Below are positions 1 through 7,308 of a stretch of DNA of 29,151 nt, piece by piece. A program made the position numbers and the translations under genes. The notes under the pieces are model-generated. The model saw only the letters and a list, made by a program, of their open reading frames with translations, was not told the DNA's origin and did not search any database. Position 1 is the first letter of the stretch. Every line of letters starts with the position of its first letter. This stretch comes from an uncultured Clostridium sp. GTDB taxonomy: Bacteria; Bacillota_A; Clostridia; TANB77; CAG-508. The stretch covers positions 1 through 29,151 of the forward strand of contig CAMLYR010000010.1 in assembly GCA_946491915.1 (NCBI GenBank), read 5' to 3'.

Positions 1-114
1 TTCGCTAATAAAATAAAGCTATTTTTTAGTGAAATATTCAAAAATTATTGACACAATTTATGTTAATGTTTTTTGTTCATAATTATTATGCTGCGATTGA
101 AATTTCAATTAATC

Positions 115-143
115 TTGACTTATTCTCCCTTTTATATTATGAT
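115..143 (+). promoter_or_regulatory. Sigma-A promoter of the PRTase-like gene
   Basis: TTGACT at 115-120 and TATGAT at 138-143 are separated by exactly 17 bases. The predicted transcript starts near 150, just ahead of the GGAGG at 161-165. This argues against an upstream start at 48, which would lie before the promoter. Confidence 0.7.
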
Positions 144-173
144 AGATCTAATAAATTTAAGGAGGAATTTTTT

Positions 174-1031
174 ATGTCTGATATTATGTCATATTTATTT
201 GAAACAAAAGCTGTAAGATTTTGCGAAGAAAACAAACCTTTTTGGTATACATCTGGTAAAATAGGTCCATATTTCATTAACACACATTTCGTTTATGGAA
301 GTGAAAAAGATGCAAGTGAACTATTAGCCTTTATTGATGAATGTTTACAAGATAAATCAAGCTTACCAGAAAAAGTATTTCAAAAAGTGTTAAAACAATA
401 TAATGAAAATGAAATTTATCATAATGTTATTGATACAATGAAAGATTATATCATGAAAAATATAAATGTTTCAGGAGTAGATTATATTTCTGGTGGTGAA
501 AGAAGAGATTGGTTCTTCTCAAATATGATTGCTTATCTTTTGGACAAACCACATATTTCTATTTATAAAGATTTAACAAGTGTTGTTAGTGATAGTAAAT
601 TTGAAAAAACGGAAACTGTAACAAATATCGAAAATAAAAAAGTATTACATATTGCTGATTTAGTAACTGTTGCTTCTAGCTACATTAGAGCTTGGATACC
701 TGCTATTAAGAATATCGGTGGACAAATGTGCTGGTCTTGTGTTGTTGTTGACCGTATGCAAGGTGGAAAAGAAAAAATTGAAGCTGAAGGTGTAAAAGCT
801 TTTTCACTAGTTAATGTAGACAATACATTATTTGAAACTGCTTATAAAAATAAGATTATTAATGAAAATCAATTAGAAATGCTAGAAAAATTCTTTGAAA
901 ATCCTGATGAAACAATGAAACAATTTTTAATCAATCATCCTGATTTCTTAGAAAATGCATTACATGCTGATGAAAAAACGGCTAAGAGAGCTAAACTTTT
1001 AGTTGATGGAAATTTATATGGACTAAATTAA
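174..1031 (+). CDS. Orotate phosphoribosyltransferase-like protein
   Basis: The 285-residue protein resembles bacterial orotate phosphoribosyltransferases, which join orotate to PRPP in pyrimidine synthesis. The N-terminal stretch YTSGKIGPYFIN matches the SGK-x-SPY-type motif that opens the OPRT fold, and ISGGERRDWFFS is a further recognisable block. The usual PRPP-binding signature, two acidic residues followed by TTG, is degenerate here: the equivalent strand reads HIADLVTVASS. The real substrate may therefore differ from orotate. The start at 174 is chosen because AAGGAGG lies at 159-165 and a promoter lies at 115-143; the reading frame stays open upstream to 48, but that part is probably not translated. 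No other pyrimidine genes are adjacent. It is cytosolic by sequence, with no signal or membrane segment. Confidence 0.7.
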   Translation: MSDIMSYLFETKAVRFCEENKPFWYTSGKIGPYFINTHFVYGSEKDASELLAFIDECLQDKSSLPEKVFQKVLKQYNENEIYHNVIDTMKDYIMKNINVSGVDYISGGERRDWFFSNMIAYLLDKPHISIYKDLTSVVSDSKFEKTETVTNIENKKVLHIADLVTVASSYIRAWIPAIKNIGGQMCWSCVVVDRMQGGKEKIEAEGVKAFSLVNVDNTLFETAYKNKIINENQLEMLEKFFENPDETMKQFLINHPDFLENALHADEKTAKRAKLLVDGNLYGLN

Positions 1032-1046
1032 TTAGTCCATTTTATT
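1021..1046 (+). terminator. Intrinsic terminator overlapping the stop codon
   Basis: A 7-bp stem, GGACTAA/TTAGTCC with a 5-base loop, spans 1021-1039 and is followed by ATTTTATT. It includes the last codons and stop of the PRTase-like gene, so that gene is probably transcribed alone. Confidence 0.6.
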
Positions 1047-1125
1047 GTATAAAAATACTTAACCCCATTAATACATACTTTCTAAATTTTAGCTAAAACT
1101 TGAATTACAAGAAAGAAGGATAATT

Positions 1126-1971
1126 ATGAATCAAGCACTTCAATTAAAAAGGCCTGCCTTTATTATTTTCACAGATAAAGATGGAACTATGAATTTACAA
1201 GATAAAAACTTAAATAATATCTTTAGACTTGTTCATGCAATGAATGGTATGATGATTCCTACAACAGGAAGAACCGTTGGAGACATTCAAGAAGATTTAA
1301 AAGGAAATAAATTAATAAATCCTGCATTACTAATAGGAGATAATGGCGGTTCTATATTTTTTACAAAAAGTAAAGAATTTGTATATAAACAAACCTTAGA
1401 TTCTGAAAAAGTAAAAAATGTGATTTCTCATTTTACTGAACTAGGTGGAAATCCTGAAATGATTCGATTAACAGATGGTGAATATATATATGCAATTAAC
1501 AATCCTGAAGTACAACAATATTATAGAAAAAAACATACTATAAAATATGGAAAAGATATTAACAGTTTATTAGAGATTATGCCCGAAATAACAAAAATTA
1601 CATTGGCAGGTAGTGAGACACAAATGAAGGATATGTCAAATTATGTTGAAAAATTGAATTTCTGGAGTGATATGGGAGCTACTAAATTCCCAAATGCTAG
1701 TTATCAACATTATCGATTAGATATTGCTGATAGAAATATTAATAAAGGAAATGCTGTAAAGTTAATAAATTCTACTTTGAAACCACCTTCTGGATATATG
1801 TGTATTGGTAATGGGGAAAATGATATCTCTATGTTTAAACAAGCTATTGATGATGGTATGTTAATTGGAATTATGGAAGATTCTCCTCAATCTGTAATAA
1901 AGGAAATGAAAGCCTATGTAGCTTTAAAAAAGAAACGGCAAAATGATTATTATTCCTGCGAATATCAATAA
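1126..1971 (+). CDS. Cof-type HAD-IIB phosphatase (tail out of frame)
   Basis: This is a haloacid-dehalogenase phosphatase that would remove phosphate from a sugar phosphate or similar small metabolite. All four HAD motifs are visible in the 281 residues: TDKDGT near residue 16 (nucleophile D17, acid D19), TTGRT, the lysine in NKGNAVK, and GNGENDISMF. The long cap between motifs II and III fits the HAD-IIB (Cof/sucrose-phosphatase) group. The ribosome site GAAAGAAGGA sits 5 bases before the ATG. After residue 268 the frame reads a short unnatural tail to a stop at 1971. The +1 frame stays open to 2161, immediately before a terminator, and encodes a plausible continuation. The catalytic core is intact, so the product may still work. 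The substrate cannot be told from sequence. Confidence 0.8.
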   Translation: MNQALQLKRPAFIIFTDKDGTMNLQDKNLNNIFRLVHAMNGMMIPTTGRTVGDIQEDLKGNKLINPALLIGDNGGSIFFTKSKEFVYKQTLDSEKVKNVISHFTELGGNPEMIRLTDGEYIYAINNPEVQQYYRKKHTIKYGKDINSLLEIMPEITKITLAGSETQMKDMSNYVEKLNFWSDMGATKFPNASYQHYRLDIADRNINKGNAVKLINSTLKPPSGYMCIGNGENDISMFKQAIDDGMLIGIMEDSPQSVIKEMKAYVALKKKRQNDYYSCEYQ

Positions 1972-2161
1972 AGCTAACGAATATTTTTTGCGTTTAGCTA
2001 AACTGTTTCAACAAAAAATGAAAACTGAACAATCATATTCAAATAACAATCGTGGAAATCAGTTCAAACAATCTATTAAATTTAATCCTCCTCCATTAGA
2101 TGTAAACTCTAGAAATAATCATTCTGCAAAAAATCGAAAAAGATCTCAAAATATAAAATAA
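1931..2161 (+). pseudogene. Out-of-frame C-terminal extension of the HAD phosphatase
   Basis: Dropping one A from the A6 run at 1926-1931 joins residue 268 of the HAD protein to a 76-residue extension that begins RNGKMIIIPANINKANEYF. The fused protein would be about 344 residues. The extension has an amphipathic helical start and then a basic, Asn-rich tail, and it stops at 2161, only 19 bases before a strong terminator. That is where a natural gene end is expected. An ATG at 1943 exists but has no good ribosome site. The cause may be a sequencing or assembly indel, real decay, or slippage at the A-run; sequence alone does not decide. Confidence 0.6.
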
Positions 2162-2180
2162 AAATTTTATCATCTTCAAT

Positions 2181-2217
2181 AAAAAACTTGTATGCGTTTT
2201 TGGTATACAAGTTTTTT
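2181..2217 (+). terminator. Strong intrinsic terminator
   Basis: A perfect 13-bp stem (2181-2193 with 2205-2217) closes an 11-base loop, with the 3' arm ending in six T. It ends the HAD transcript. Confidence 0.85.
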
Positions 2218-2270
2218 GTGCAATGTTGTTTTTTTGTGATATGGGGAAATTTACTTTTTTCTATACCACA

Positions 2271-2298
2271 AAAAAAATAATTGCAATAAATATTGCAA
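2271..2298 (-). terminator. Rubredoxin terminator
   Basis: TTGCAAT/ATTGCAA (2281-2287 with 2292-2298) is followed on the minus strand by TTATTTTTTT. It directly abuts the rubredoxin stop codon. Confidence 0.75.
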
Positions 2299-2436
2299 CT
2301 ATTCTTCTACTTTTTCAAACATATCTTTTCCAACTCCACATAAAGGACAAACCCAATCCTCTGGTAAATCTTCAAATTTTACTCCTTCTGCTTCATCATT
2401 GTAAATATATCCACATGCCATACATCTATATTTCAT
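2299..2436 (-). CDS. Rubredoxin
   Basis: This 45-residue rubredoxin is a small one-electron carrier with one iron held by four cysteines. It carries CMAC near residue 5 and CPLC near residue 30, with the family's YIYNDEAEG and DLPEDWVCP stretches in between, so both CxxC knuckles are complete. The length is slightly below the usual 52-54, with the C-terminus ending just after the second knuckle. The start at 2436 is fixed by a perfect GGAGGTGAT at 2441-2449. An upstream ATG in frame at 2484 would lie inside the promoter and is rejected. It is a single-gene unit with its own promoter and terminator. In anaerobes such proteins serve oxygen or superoxide reductases, but no partner gene is present here. 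Confidence 0.95.
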   Translation of the reverse strand: MKYRCMACGYIYNDEAEGVKFEDLPEDWVCPLCGVGKDMFEKVEE

Positions 2437-2463
2437 TATTATCACCTCCATATTTACACCAGC

Positions 2464-2492
2464 ATTATACCAACTAAATAGCAATTCGTAAA
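2464..2492 (-). promoter_or_regulatory. Rubredoxin promoter (extended -10)
   Basis: On the minus strand TTTACG (2487-2492), a 17-base spacer and TGGTATAAT (-10 at 2464-2469) form an extended -10 promoter just upstream of the rubredoxin ribosome site. Confidence 0.65.
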
Positions 2493-2550
2493 TACTTTTT
2501 TAAAATTTATTTACTTTTCTTTTGATTTTTCTTGATTGTATAGAAAAATC

Positions 2551-2583
2551 TCTTTGCTTTCGCTAACGCACGCTTTTCTTATT
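2551..2583. repeat. Half copy of the hairpin repeat
   Basis: This stretch matches 2701-2733 with two or three mismatches (TTTGCTTTCGCTAACGCACG against TTTGATTTCGTTAACGCACG). It holds only the 3' half of the element found complete at 2684-2730, without the left pairing arm. Confidence 0.6.
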
Positions 2584-2659
2584 GTATAGAAAAAATCTGC
2601 TTTTATCTTGACTCTATATGGATTTTTTCGTATACAACAAGGTTAAGCTTCCTATATCC

Positions 2660-2685
2660 GTGAAGTACTGCGTAGCAGTCTTCAC
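2660..2685. repeat. Hairpin next to the repeat element
   Basis: GTGAAG (2660-2665) pairs with CTTCAC (2680-2685), and inside it CTGC pairs with GCAG around a GTA loop. It abuts the 47-nt repeat and lies just past the 3' end of the cohesin/cadherin-like gene, so it may help end that transcript. Confidence 0.55.
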
Positions 2686-2730
2686 ATCTGTGCGTCGAAA
2701 TCTTTGATTTCGTTAACGCACGCTTTTCTT
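2684..2730. repeat. Dispersed hairpin repeat, copy B
   Basis: This 47-nt element matches 20433-20479 at 39 of 47 positions. It folds as GTGCGT/ACGCAC plus CGAAAT/ATTTCG around CTTTG. The copy overlaps the last codons and the stop (2713-2715) of the minus-strand gene, so the repeat supplies the C-terminal residues KSVR and the stop. Two of the differences between copies exchange one base pair for another. Confidence 0.65.
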
Positions 2731-3993
2731 ATTTTTATCCATTTTTTCTTTTTTTATTCTATAAATCACAAGAATTACAATGATAATAGAAAAAATAATA
2801 TAAATTGCAATAAACCATACATTTTCTTTCAAATTATCAATAATACTATTTTCCCTTAAATTCTGCCCTTCTTCCCTTTCTTCTTGTTCTTCTAAGATGG
2901 CATTTAATTTTTGAATATTTATTTTCTGTTCTTCATCTGCTATTTTTTGTTCTTCATCATTTCTTCTATAAATATTTACTTTATATTGTTTTATCGTATA
3001 TCCATTTTCAGCCATTACTTGAATATTTACTACATTATCTCCATATTGTAAATTTTCTCCACCTGTTACTTCTACTTTTGCATTTTGCCTTTCTGGTATT
3101 GCTAAAATATTTAAATTTTCAGTTGTATTGGAAACAATAGCATGATACTGATATATATCATTTGCAAATTCTGGCTCTATTGTTACATTTTCAATTGCTA
3201 AAGTTTCTAGATTTGCATTTGCTTTTTCCAAATCTTTTGTTTTCGTAACAGAAATGGTATACTGTGTTTTACTTGTTTTATCTGGTGAAGTAACTTCTAT
3301 CACAATGGTATTTAATCCTTCTTTAAAATTGGTATTTCCACTAATCGTTACATTCGCATTTGTATTTTCTGGAATAGCTGTTACATCTAAGTGAGATAGA
3401 TTTTCTGTTAAAAAGTAATATTCTGTTATATCTGGTGAAAATACAGGTGTCATTCCTTCATGATTTAATCGTAAATTTTTTAATTTAGAATTGTTACTTG
3501 CAACTTCACTTTCTTCTGAAATTTCAATCGTTTCTGTTTGTGTTTCTTCATTTGCTATGATTTCTATTCCATCTGTAAAACTTTGTACTTGAACTCCTTC
3601 AGCATTATAAAATTCTCCTTGGATAGCTATATATTCACTTTCAATTTCTTTTGCTTTAAATGTATACTTCACCAATTCGCAATTTTGTTTTGGATGCTCT
3701 CCTCCTGTTTCATCATACCAAACCGTTATCATTTTACTTCCTGACACATTCGTATTTTCTGGTCCTGAAACATATTCTAATAATTCATTATTAAAATATA
3801 TTTGAATGTCAAATGCTGCTACATCAATATTCGCTAAATTGATTGTAAAACTAAATTCTTCTCCATTTCTTATTTCTGTATTTGATACATTTAAATATAT
3901 ACTATCTTGATTTTCATTTTGTACAGCAAAACTTTTTATACAATTTTCTAAAAGGATTAGTAAAAATACCAAACCAAAAACTATTTTTTTCAA
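2713..3993 (-). CDS. Membrane-anchored cohesin/cadherin-like surface protein
   Basis: The protein has 426 residues when started at TTG 3993. GGGAGG at 4001-4006 lies 7 bases before this TTG. The ATG at 4008 overlaps that ribosome site, so it is the less likely start. Visible parts in order: a signal peptide at about 1-24; a cohesin-like beta-sandwich at about 30-147 (AAFDIQIYFNNELLEYV, then WYDETGG and YTFKAKE); two cadherin-like beta-sandwich repeats at about 170-250 and 260-342, each with the pattern P-F-sP-x-x-Y and G-x-N-x-I/V; a Glu/Gln-rich helix at about 345-385; and one transmembrane helix at about 393-413 with a basic tail. It should display its domains outside the cell on a membrane anchor. 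Its cohesin may receive the dockerin of the upstream glucosaminidase. Binding is inferred, not shown. Confidence 0.75.
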   Translation of the reverse strand: MKKIVFGLVFLLILLENCIKSFAVQNENQDSIYLNVSNTEIRNGEEFSFTINLANIDVAAFDIQIYFNNELLEYVSGPENTNVSGSKMITVWYDETGGEHPKQNCELVKYTFKAKEIESEYIAIQGEFYNAEGVQVQSFTDGIEIIANEETQTETIEISEESEVASNNSKLKNLRLNHEGMTPVFSPDITEYYFLTENLSHLDVTAIPENTNANVTISGNTNFKEGLNTIVIEVTSPDKTSKTQYTISVTKTKDLEKANANLETLAIENVTIEPEFANDIYQYHAIVSNTTENLNILAIPERQNAKVEVTGGENLQYGDNVVNIQVMAENGYTIKQYKVNIYRRNDEEQKIADEEQKINIQKLNAILEEQEEREEGQNLRENSIIDNLKENVWFIAIYIIFSIIIVILVIYRIKKEKMDKNKKSVR

Positions 3994-4009
3994 AATGTAT
4001 CCTCCCATA

Positions 4010-4244
4010 ATTTCTTTTTTCAGTTATTTTTCCATTAGTTCCTTTATTACTATTTTTTGAATTAATCGACGAATGTGCCGTGGAATAAATGTATAAATTC
4101 TTGGTTTTAAATAAATGAGGAAGCACGAATAGCGAGAGGCTCATTTATTTAAAACATAGAATTTATAATTTATGCAGCAAGCCGAGGAGATAATGAAAAA
4201 AATAATAATAAAGGAACTAATGGAAAAACTAAAAAAATAAATCT
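4010..4244. repeat. Long imperfect palindrome E1
   Basis: The arms 4022-4058 and 4196-4231 pair over about 35 bases, including an exact 20-base core. Further stems follow: 4085-4101 with 4158-4173, and 4105-4119 with 4140-4154, around an apical loop with GAAGCAC and GCGAGAGG. The two sides of the main internal loop carry GAATGTGCCG (4071-4080) and AAGCCGAG (4179-4186). The element fills the gap between the dockerin gene and the cohesin gene and abuts the ribosome site of the latter. It has no coding capacity that looks real. A MITE-like element or structured RNA is possible. Confidence 0.75.
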
Positions 4245-4266
4245 CTTAATTGTAAAATTTGTACAA

Positions 4267-6543
4267 TCATTGTCCAATCTGCTTTAATCCAAGTATATGT
4301 CTTTGGATTAATAACAAGTCTACAGATGTTGGTTTTTTTCCATTTTTATTGATATTGCCTGCTTTTTGAGATAAGAAATCTAATTCTTCTATTTCTAATA
4401 TATGTCTTTGTAATTTCAATAAGTCCACACTATTAATTTTTCCATTTCCATCCACATCTCCATAAATAATGATTTCATATTCTGCTACCAATGTTTGTAC
4501 ATCTGTATTTGTAAAAATTTGAACTTTTGAACCAGTTCCTACCAAGTCTTGACTTTGTAATAGATTTCCTACTTTATCTACAATTTTGACCTGATATTTT
4601 TCACTCACAAAAATATTTTCTAATAATTTTTCTACTGTTCTATTTTCTTCTTCAATCCCACTCATTTCATTCCCATTTACTTGTATATTTCCACTAAAAC
4701 TTAAATCCTCTTCTGCAATCTTTTCTATTACATGTACCTGTATTGACTGGTTAATGTCTTCATCTTCTTCTGAAAAAACCTGTATATTCGTATTTCCTGT
4801 TTGAACAGCTGTAATGATTCCTGCATCATTGACAGTAGCAACATTCGTATTTTCAGACACATATTGCACTACTTTATTATTGGCATCATCTGGTTCAACA
4901 TTGGCAAGTATTTGATATTGTTCCCCTTCTTGCAAAGTAATGATTTCCACATTTACTTCTATTCCTGTAACTTTGCTATATACTTCTATATCTATACTTG
5001 CTTCTACACCATTTGAAATTGCTCGTACAGTAATGGTTGCTTTTCCAGAAGAAACACCATATAGATTTCCATTGCTATCTACTTTTACAATTTTTTCGTT
5101 ACTAGAATGATATTCTACTCTTTGGTCTTCTGCTTCTTTTGGATAGATTTCTATATTTAATTTGCTGATTCCATTTTTTTGAATAACCGGATTATCTACT
5201 GATACTTTGATTTCTTCTACTTCGATTTCTGGTAATTCTTCCACATAATTTTGAAAAACATATCCTATCATTCCATTTTTTAAAATGACTCTATCCCATA
5301 ATTCTCCACTTTGCTTTCCTTTTGCAATTCTTGTCATCGTTTCATTTTTAGCAACACTCGTTATTTTTTCATAACTTGTACTTGGACCACTCCTAACATT
5401 TAAAGTGGTTTCTACATTCGCATATACCTTGGTGTTATCTTCCTCATAGTCTGATGGATTAATGGCTGGACTTTCTTCTTGTATTTCAGGCATATGATTG
5501 TATACAGGAATGATAAAATTGATATTCAAATCTAATAAATTACTATTGGCATATCCTTTATAGATAATATTAGATTCACTATATGGAGCTAATACATTTG
5601 TCATATATTGATGCCAAAATAGTTCTCCATTATTCGTATCATGGACATGGAATTTTTGTAAGTAAATTGTGTTTTGTCCAATATTGATATAACTTGAACC
5701 AATAAAGATACCACCACCAGTAATGGCTCTTTCTTTGGTATTCCAAGGAATTAGATATTTTGTTTTGGTTGCTTCACTTGCTCCATTTCCATCTCTTGCA
5801 TATTTTAGCCCATTAATAATCGCTCCCATCGGTTCTGAAGAACTGGTAGCACCTATGTTGTAAAAATTATATAAACCTTCATATCCGGCTACTTTCCCAC
5901 TAATCGAACTATGAGATAAAAATGGTCCCACTTCTTGTTTTATTCTAGAGGCCAAATGATAAGAACTTACTTTTGATTGAATACCTGCACTATATATTAA
6001 ATCCGAATATTTTTTATTCATGGTTACTGTACTTCCACTTGATGTTAAATAACTAACAATTTGGTTATAAAATTCTGTACCATATAATATTTTTTCAATT
6101 CCATCAACAGAATTGCTACTACTATTAAAAGATAATTCTTCAAATTGAAAAATTCTTACTTCGTTCAAAAAATTTCGTGGATCCATGGTATATAACAATG
6201 CTTGTTTTGAACAATCTACCCAACCGCTATCAACCTCTACATTGTATTCTCCTGGTTTCGTATTTTTCCATCTGTCATGATAAGATTTTGGTACTAAATT
6301 TTTTCCAAATATATTTTCATTTTGAATGACATAATCCCAATCTAAATTTGTATACAGAGCGGTAAATGTCCAATTTGGATGGTTCTTTTTTAACTCTTCT
6401 AAATATGGCTGATAACTCTCAGGAAAGTTTTCAATTCCATCTACTATATTAACTGCTTGTACATCCTTTTTGGGAAATAGATATATAGCTGATAAAATAA
6501 TCAAAATTACATACAATCCATATCGTATTTTTTCTTTTAACAT
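4267..6543 (-). CDS. Secreted glucosaminidase with SH3, Ig-like and dockerin domains
   Basis: This 758-residue exported enzyme probably cuts the glycan strands of peptidoglycan at N-acetylglucosamine. It has a signal peptide at about 1-30 and an N-terminal block (PNWTFTALYTNLDWDYVI) typical of clostridial hydrolases of this type. The glucosaminidase domain spans about 145-325, with likely catalytic Glu204 in SRIKQEVG and the YNFYNIGA motif. An SH3 domain at about 373-436 (LNVRSGPSTSYEKI) should bind the wall. Two group-2 bacterial Ig-like domains follow at about 443-521 and 525-605. A type I dockerin at about 694-752 closes the protein; its first loop is canonical (GDVDGNGKINSVDLL) and its second is altered (GNINKNGKKPTSVDLL), each followed by QRHIL. 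AAGGAG stands 7 bases before the ATG. Cohesin-like proteins are encoded on both sides, which suggests docking to the surface. Confidence 0.88.
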   Translation of the reverse strand: MLKEKIRYGLYVILIILSAIYLFPKKDVQAVNIVDGIENFPESYQPYLEELKKNHPNWTFTALYTNLDWDYVIQNENIFGKNLVPKSYHDRWKNTKPGEYNVEVDSGWVDCSKQALLYTMDPRNFLNEVRIFQFEELSFNSSSNSVDGIEKILYGTEFYNQIVSYLTSSGSTVTMNKKYSDLIYSAGIQSKVSSYHLASRIKQEVGPFLSHSSISGKVAGYEGLYNFYNIGATSSSEPMGAIINGLKYARDGNGASEATKTKYLIPWNTKERAITGGGIFIGSSYINIGQNTIYLQKFHVHDTNNGELFWHQYMTNVLAPYSESNIIYKGYANSNLLDLNINFIIPVYNHMPEIQEESPAINPSDYEEDNTKVYANVETTLNVRSGPSTSYEKITSVAKNETMTRIAKGKQSGELWDRVILKNGMIGYVFQNYVEELPEIEVEEIKVSVDNPVIQKNGISKLNIEIYPKEAEDQRVEYHSSNEKIVKVDSNGNLYGVSSGKATITVRAISNGVEASIDIEVYSKVTGIEVNVEIITLQEGEQYQILANVEPDDANNKVVQYVSENTNVATVNDAGIITAVQTGNTNIQVFSEEDEDINQSIQVHVIEKIAEEDLSFSGNIQVNGNEMSGIEEENRTVEKLLENIFVSEKYQVKIVDKVGNLLQSQDLVGTGSKVQIFTNTDVQTLVAEYEIIIYGDVDGNGKINSVDLLKLQRHILEIEELDFLSQKAGNINKNGKKPTSVDLLLIQRHILGLKQIGQ

Positions 6544-6581
6544 ATATGCTCCTTTGCAAATTCGTTATGTATTTTAAAATA

Positions 6582-6627
6582 TAGAAAGTAAATATATAAT
6601 TATTTATCTTTATACATTTACTTTCTA
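6582..6627 (-). terminator. Hairpin between sortase and glucosaminidase genes
   Basis: TAGAAAGTAAAT (6582-6593) pairs perfectly with 6616-6627 around a 22-base loop. The T-rich stretch after it on the minus strand is weak, so it may be a partial terminator or an RNA-processing hairpin rather than a full stop. Confidence 0.45.
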
Positions 6628-6639
6628 CATTTTCTATTT

Positions 6640-7296
6640 TTATATCTTTACTGCTTTTACAATGATTCTTTTAGAAGAATCTGTTGTGCAAGTAATTAAA
6701 GTCACTTCTATTCTTCCATCTGTTTTTTGTGATAAACATTGTGTTTCATCTGGTTCTACAGTTTCTACTGAATATATTTTGTAAAATCCTTCATGATGAT
6801 TAGTATCTATTAATGTAAAGGTATCTCCAATAGATAAATTCTTCAAATCATGAAACATATTTTTTGTTATATAATTGTGTCCTGCTATACAAAAATTTCC
6901 TACTTCATTAGGATTTCCTCCATAAAACTTTGTCACTGATACACCTAATGCTTGATTACTATATTCAGAAATAACATATGTTTCTAAGTCTATTTTTGGT
7001 ATTTCTAATTTTGCAATCACAGGATATCCTTTATATGTTGTTAAGATACTTTCTTCTGTCTGGTGAATCTTGGTATCTTGTATCCTATTTTCATCATCTA
7101 AAATGATATTGGATTCTCCTATCTCATTTTTTGTGTTTACATTTTCCGTACTTACGAAACTAGTTTGTCCTTGTTTATCTACTTTTCCAACTTCTCTTAT
7201 TTCTATCCATTGATTAACCAATACACAAATAAACAGGAATATGGTTATTACAAAACCAATGAAAATTATTTGACTTTTTCTATCTTTCGTTTTCAA
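6640..7296 (-). CDS. Sortase (class D-like transpeptidase)
   Basis: The 218-residue membrane-bound sortase has one N-terminal transmembrane helix at about 9-28 and an extracytoplasmic catalytic domain from about 90. The catalytic triad is visible: His140 in AGHN, Cys203 in TLITCT, and Arg210. The early motif LEIPKIDL and the short TLxTC signature suit class D rather than the housekeeping class A, though class is inferred. Sortases cut LPXTG-type signals and join the protein to peptidoglycan; the obvious substrate is the LPKTG protein whose stop codon lies 12 bases upstream in the same operon. The start is TTG at 7296, preceded by AGAAGGA; no in-frame ATG lies near it. Confidence 0.9.
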   Translation of the reverse strand: MKTKDRKSQIIFIGFVITIFLFICVLVNQWIEIREVGKVDKQGQTSFVSTENVNTKNEIGESNIILDDENRIQDTKIHQTEESILTTYKGYPVIAKLEIPKIDLETYVISEYSNQALGVSVTKFYGGNPNEVGNFCIAGHNYITKNMFHDLKNLSIGDTFTLIDTNHHEGFYKIYSVETVEPDETQCLSQKTDGRIEVTLITCTTDSSKRIIVKAVKI

Positions 7297-7308
7297 GTGA
7301 TGATCCTT

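Noticed and set aside
2223..2477. An 84-codon plus-strand frame
   Set aside because: It is antisense to the complete rubredoxin gene and its signals.
3914..4144. A 76-codon minus-strand frame across palindrome E1
   Set aside because: It runs through the hairpin and into the cohesin gene in another frame and has no sensible protein pattern.
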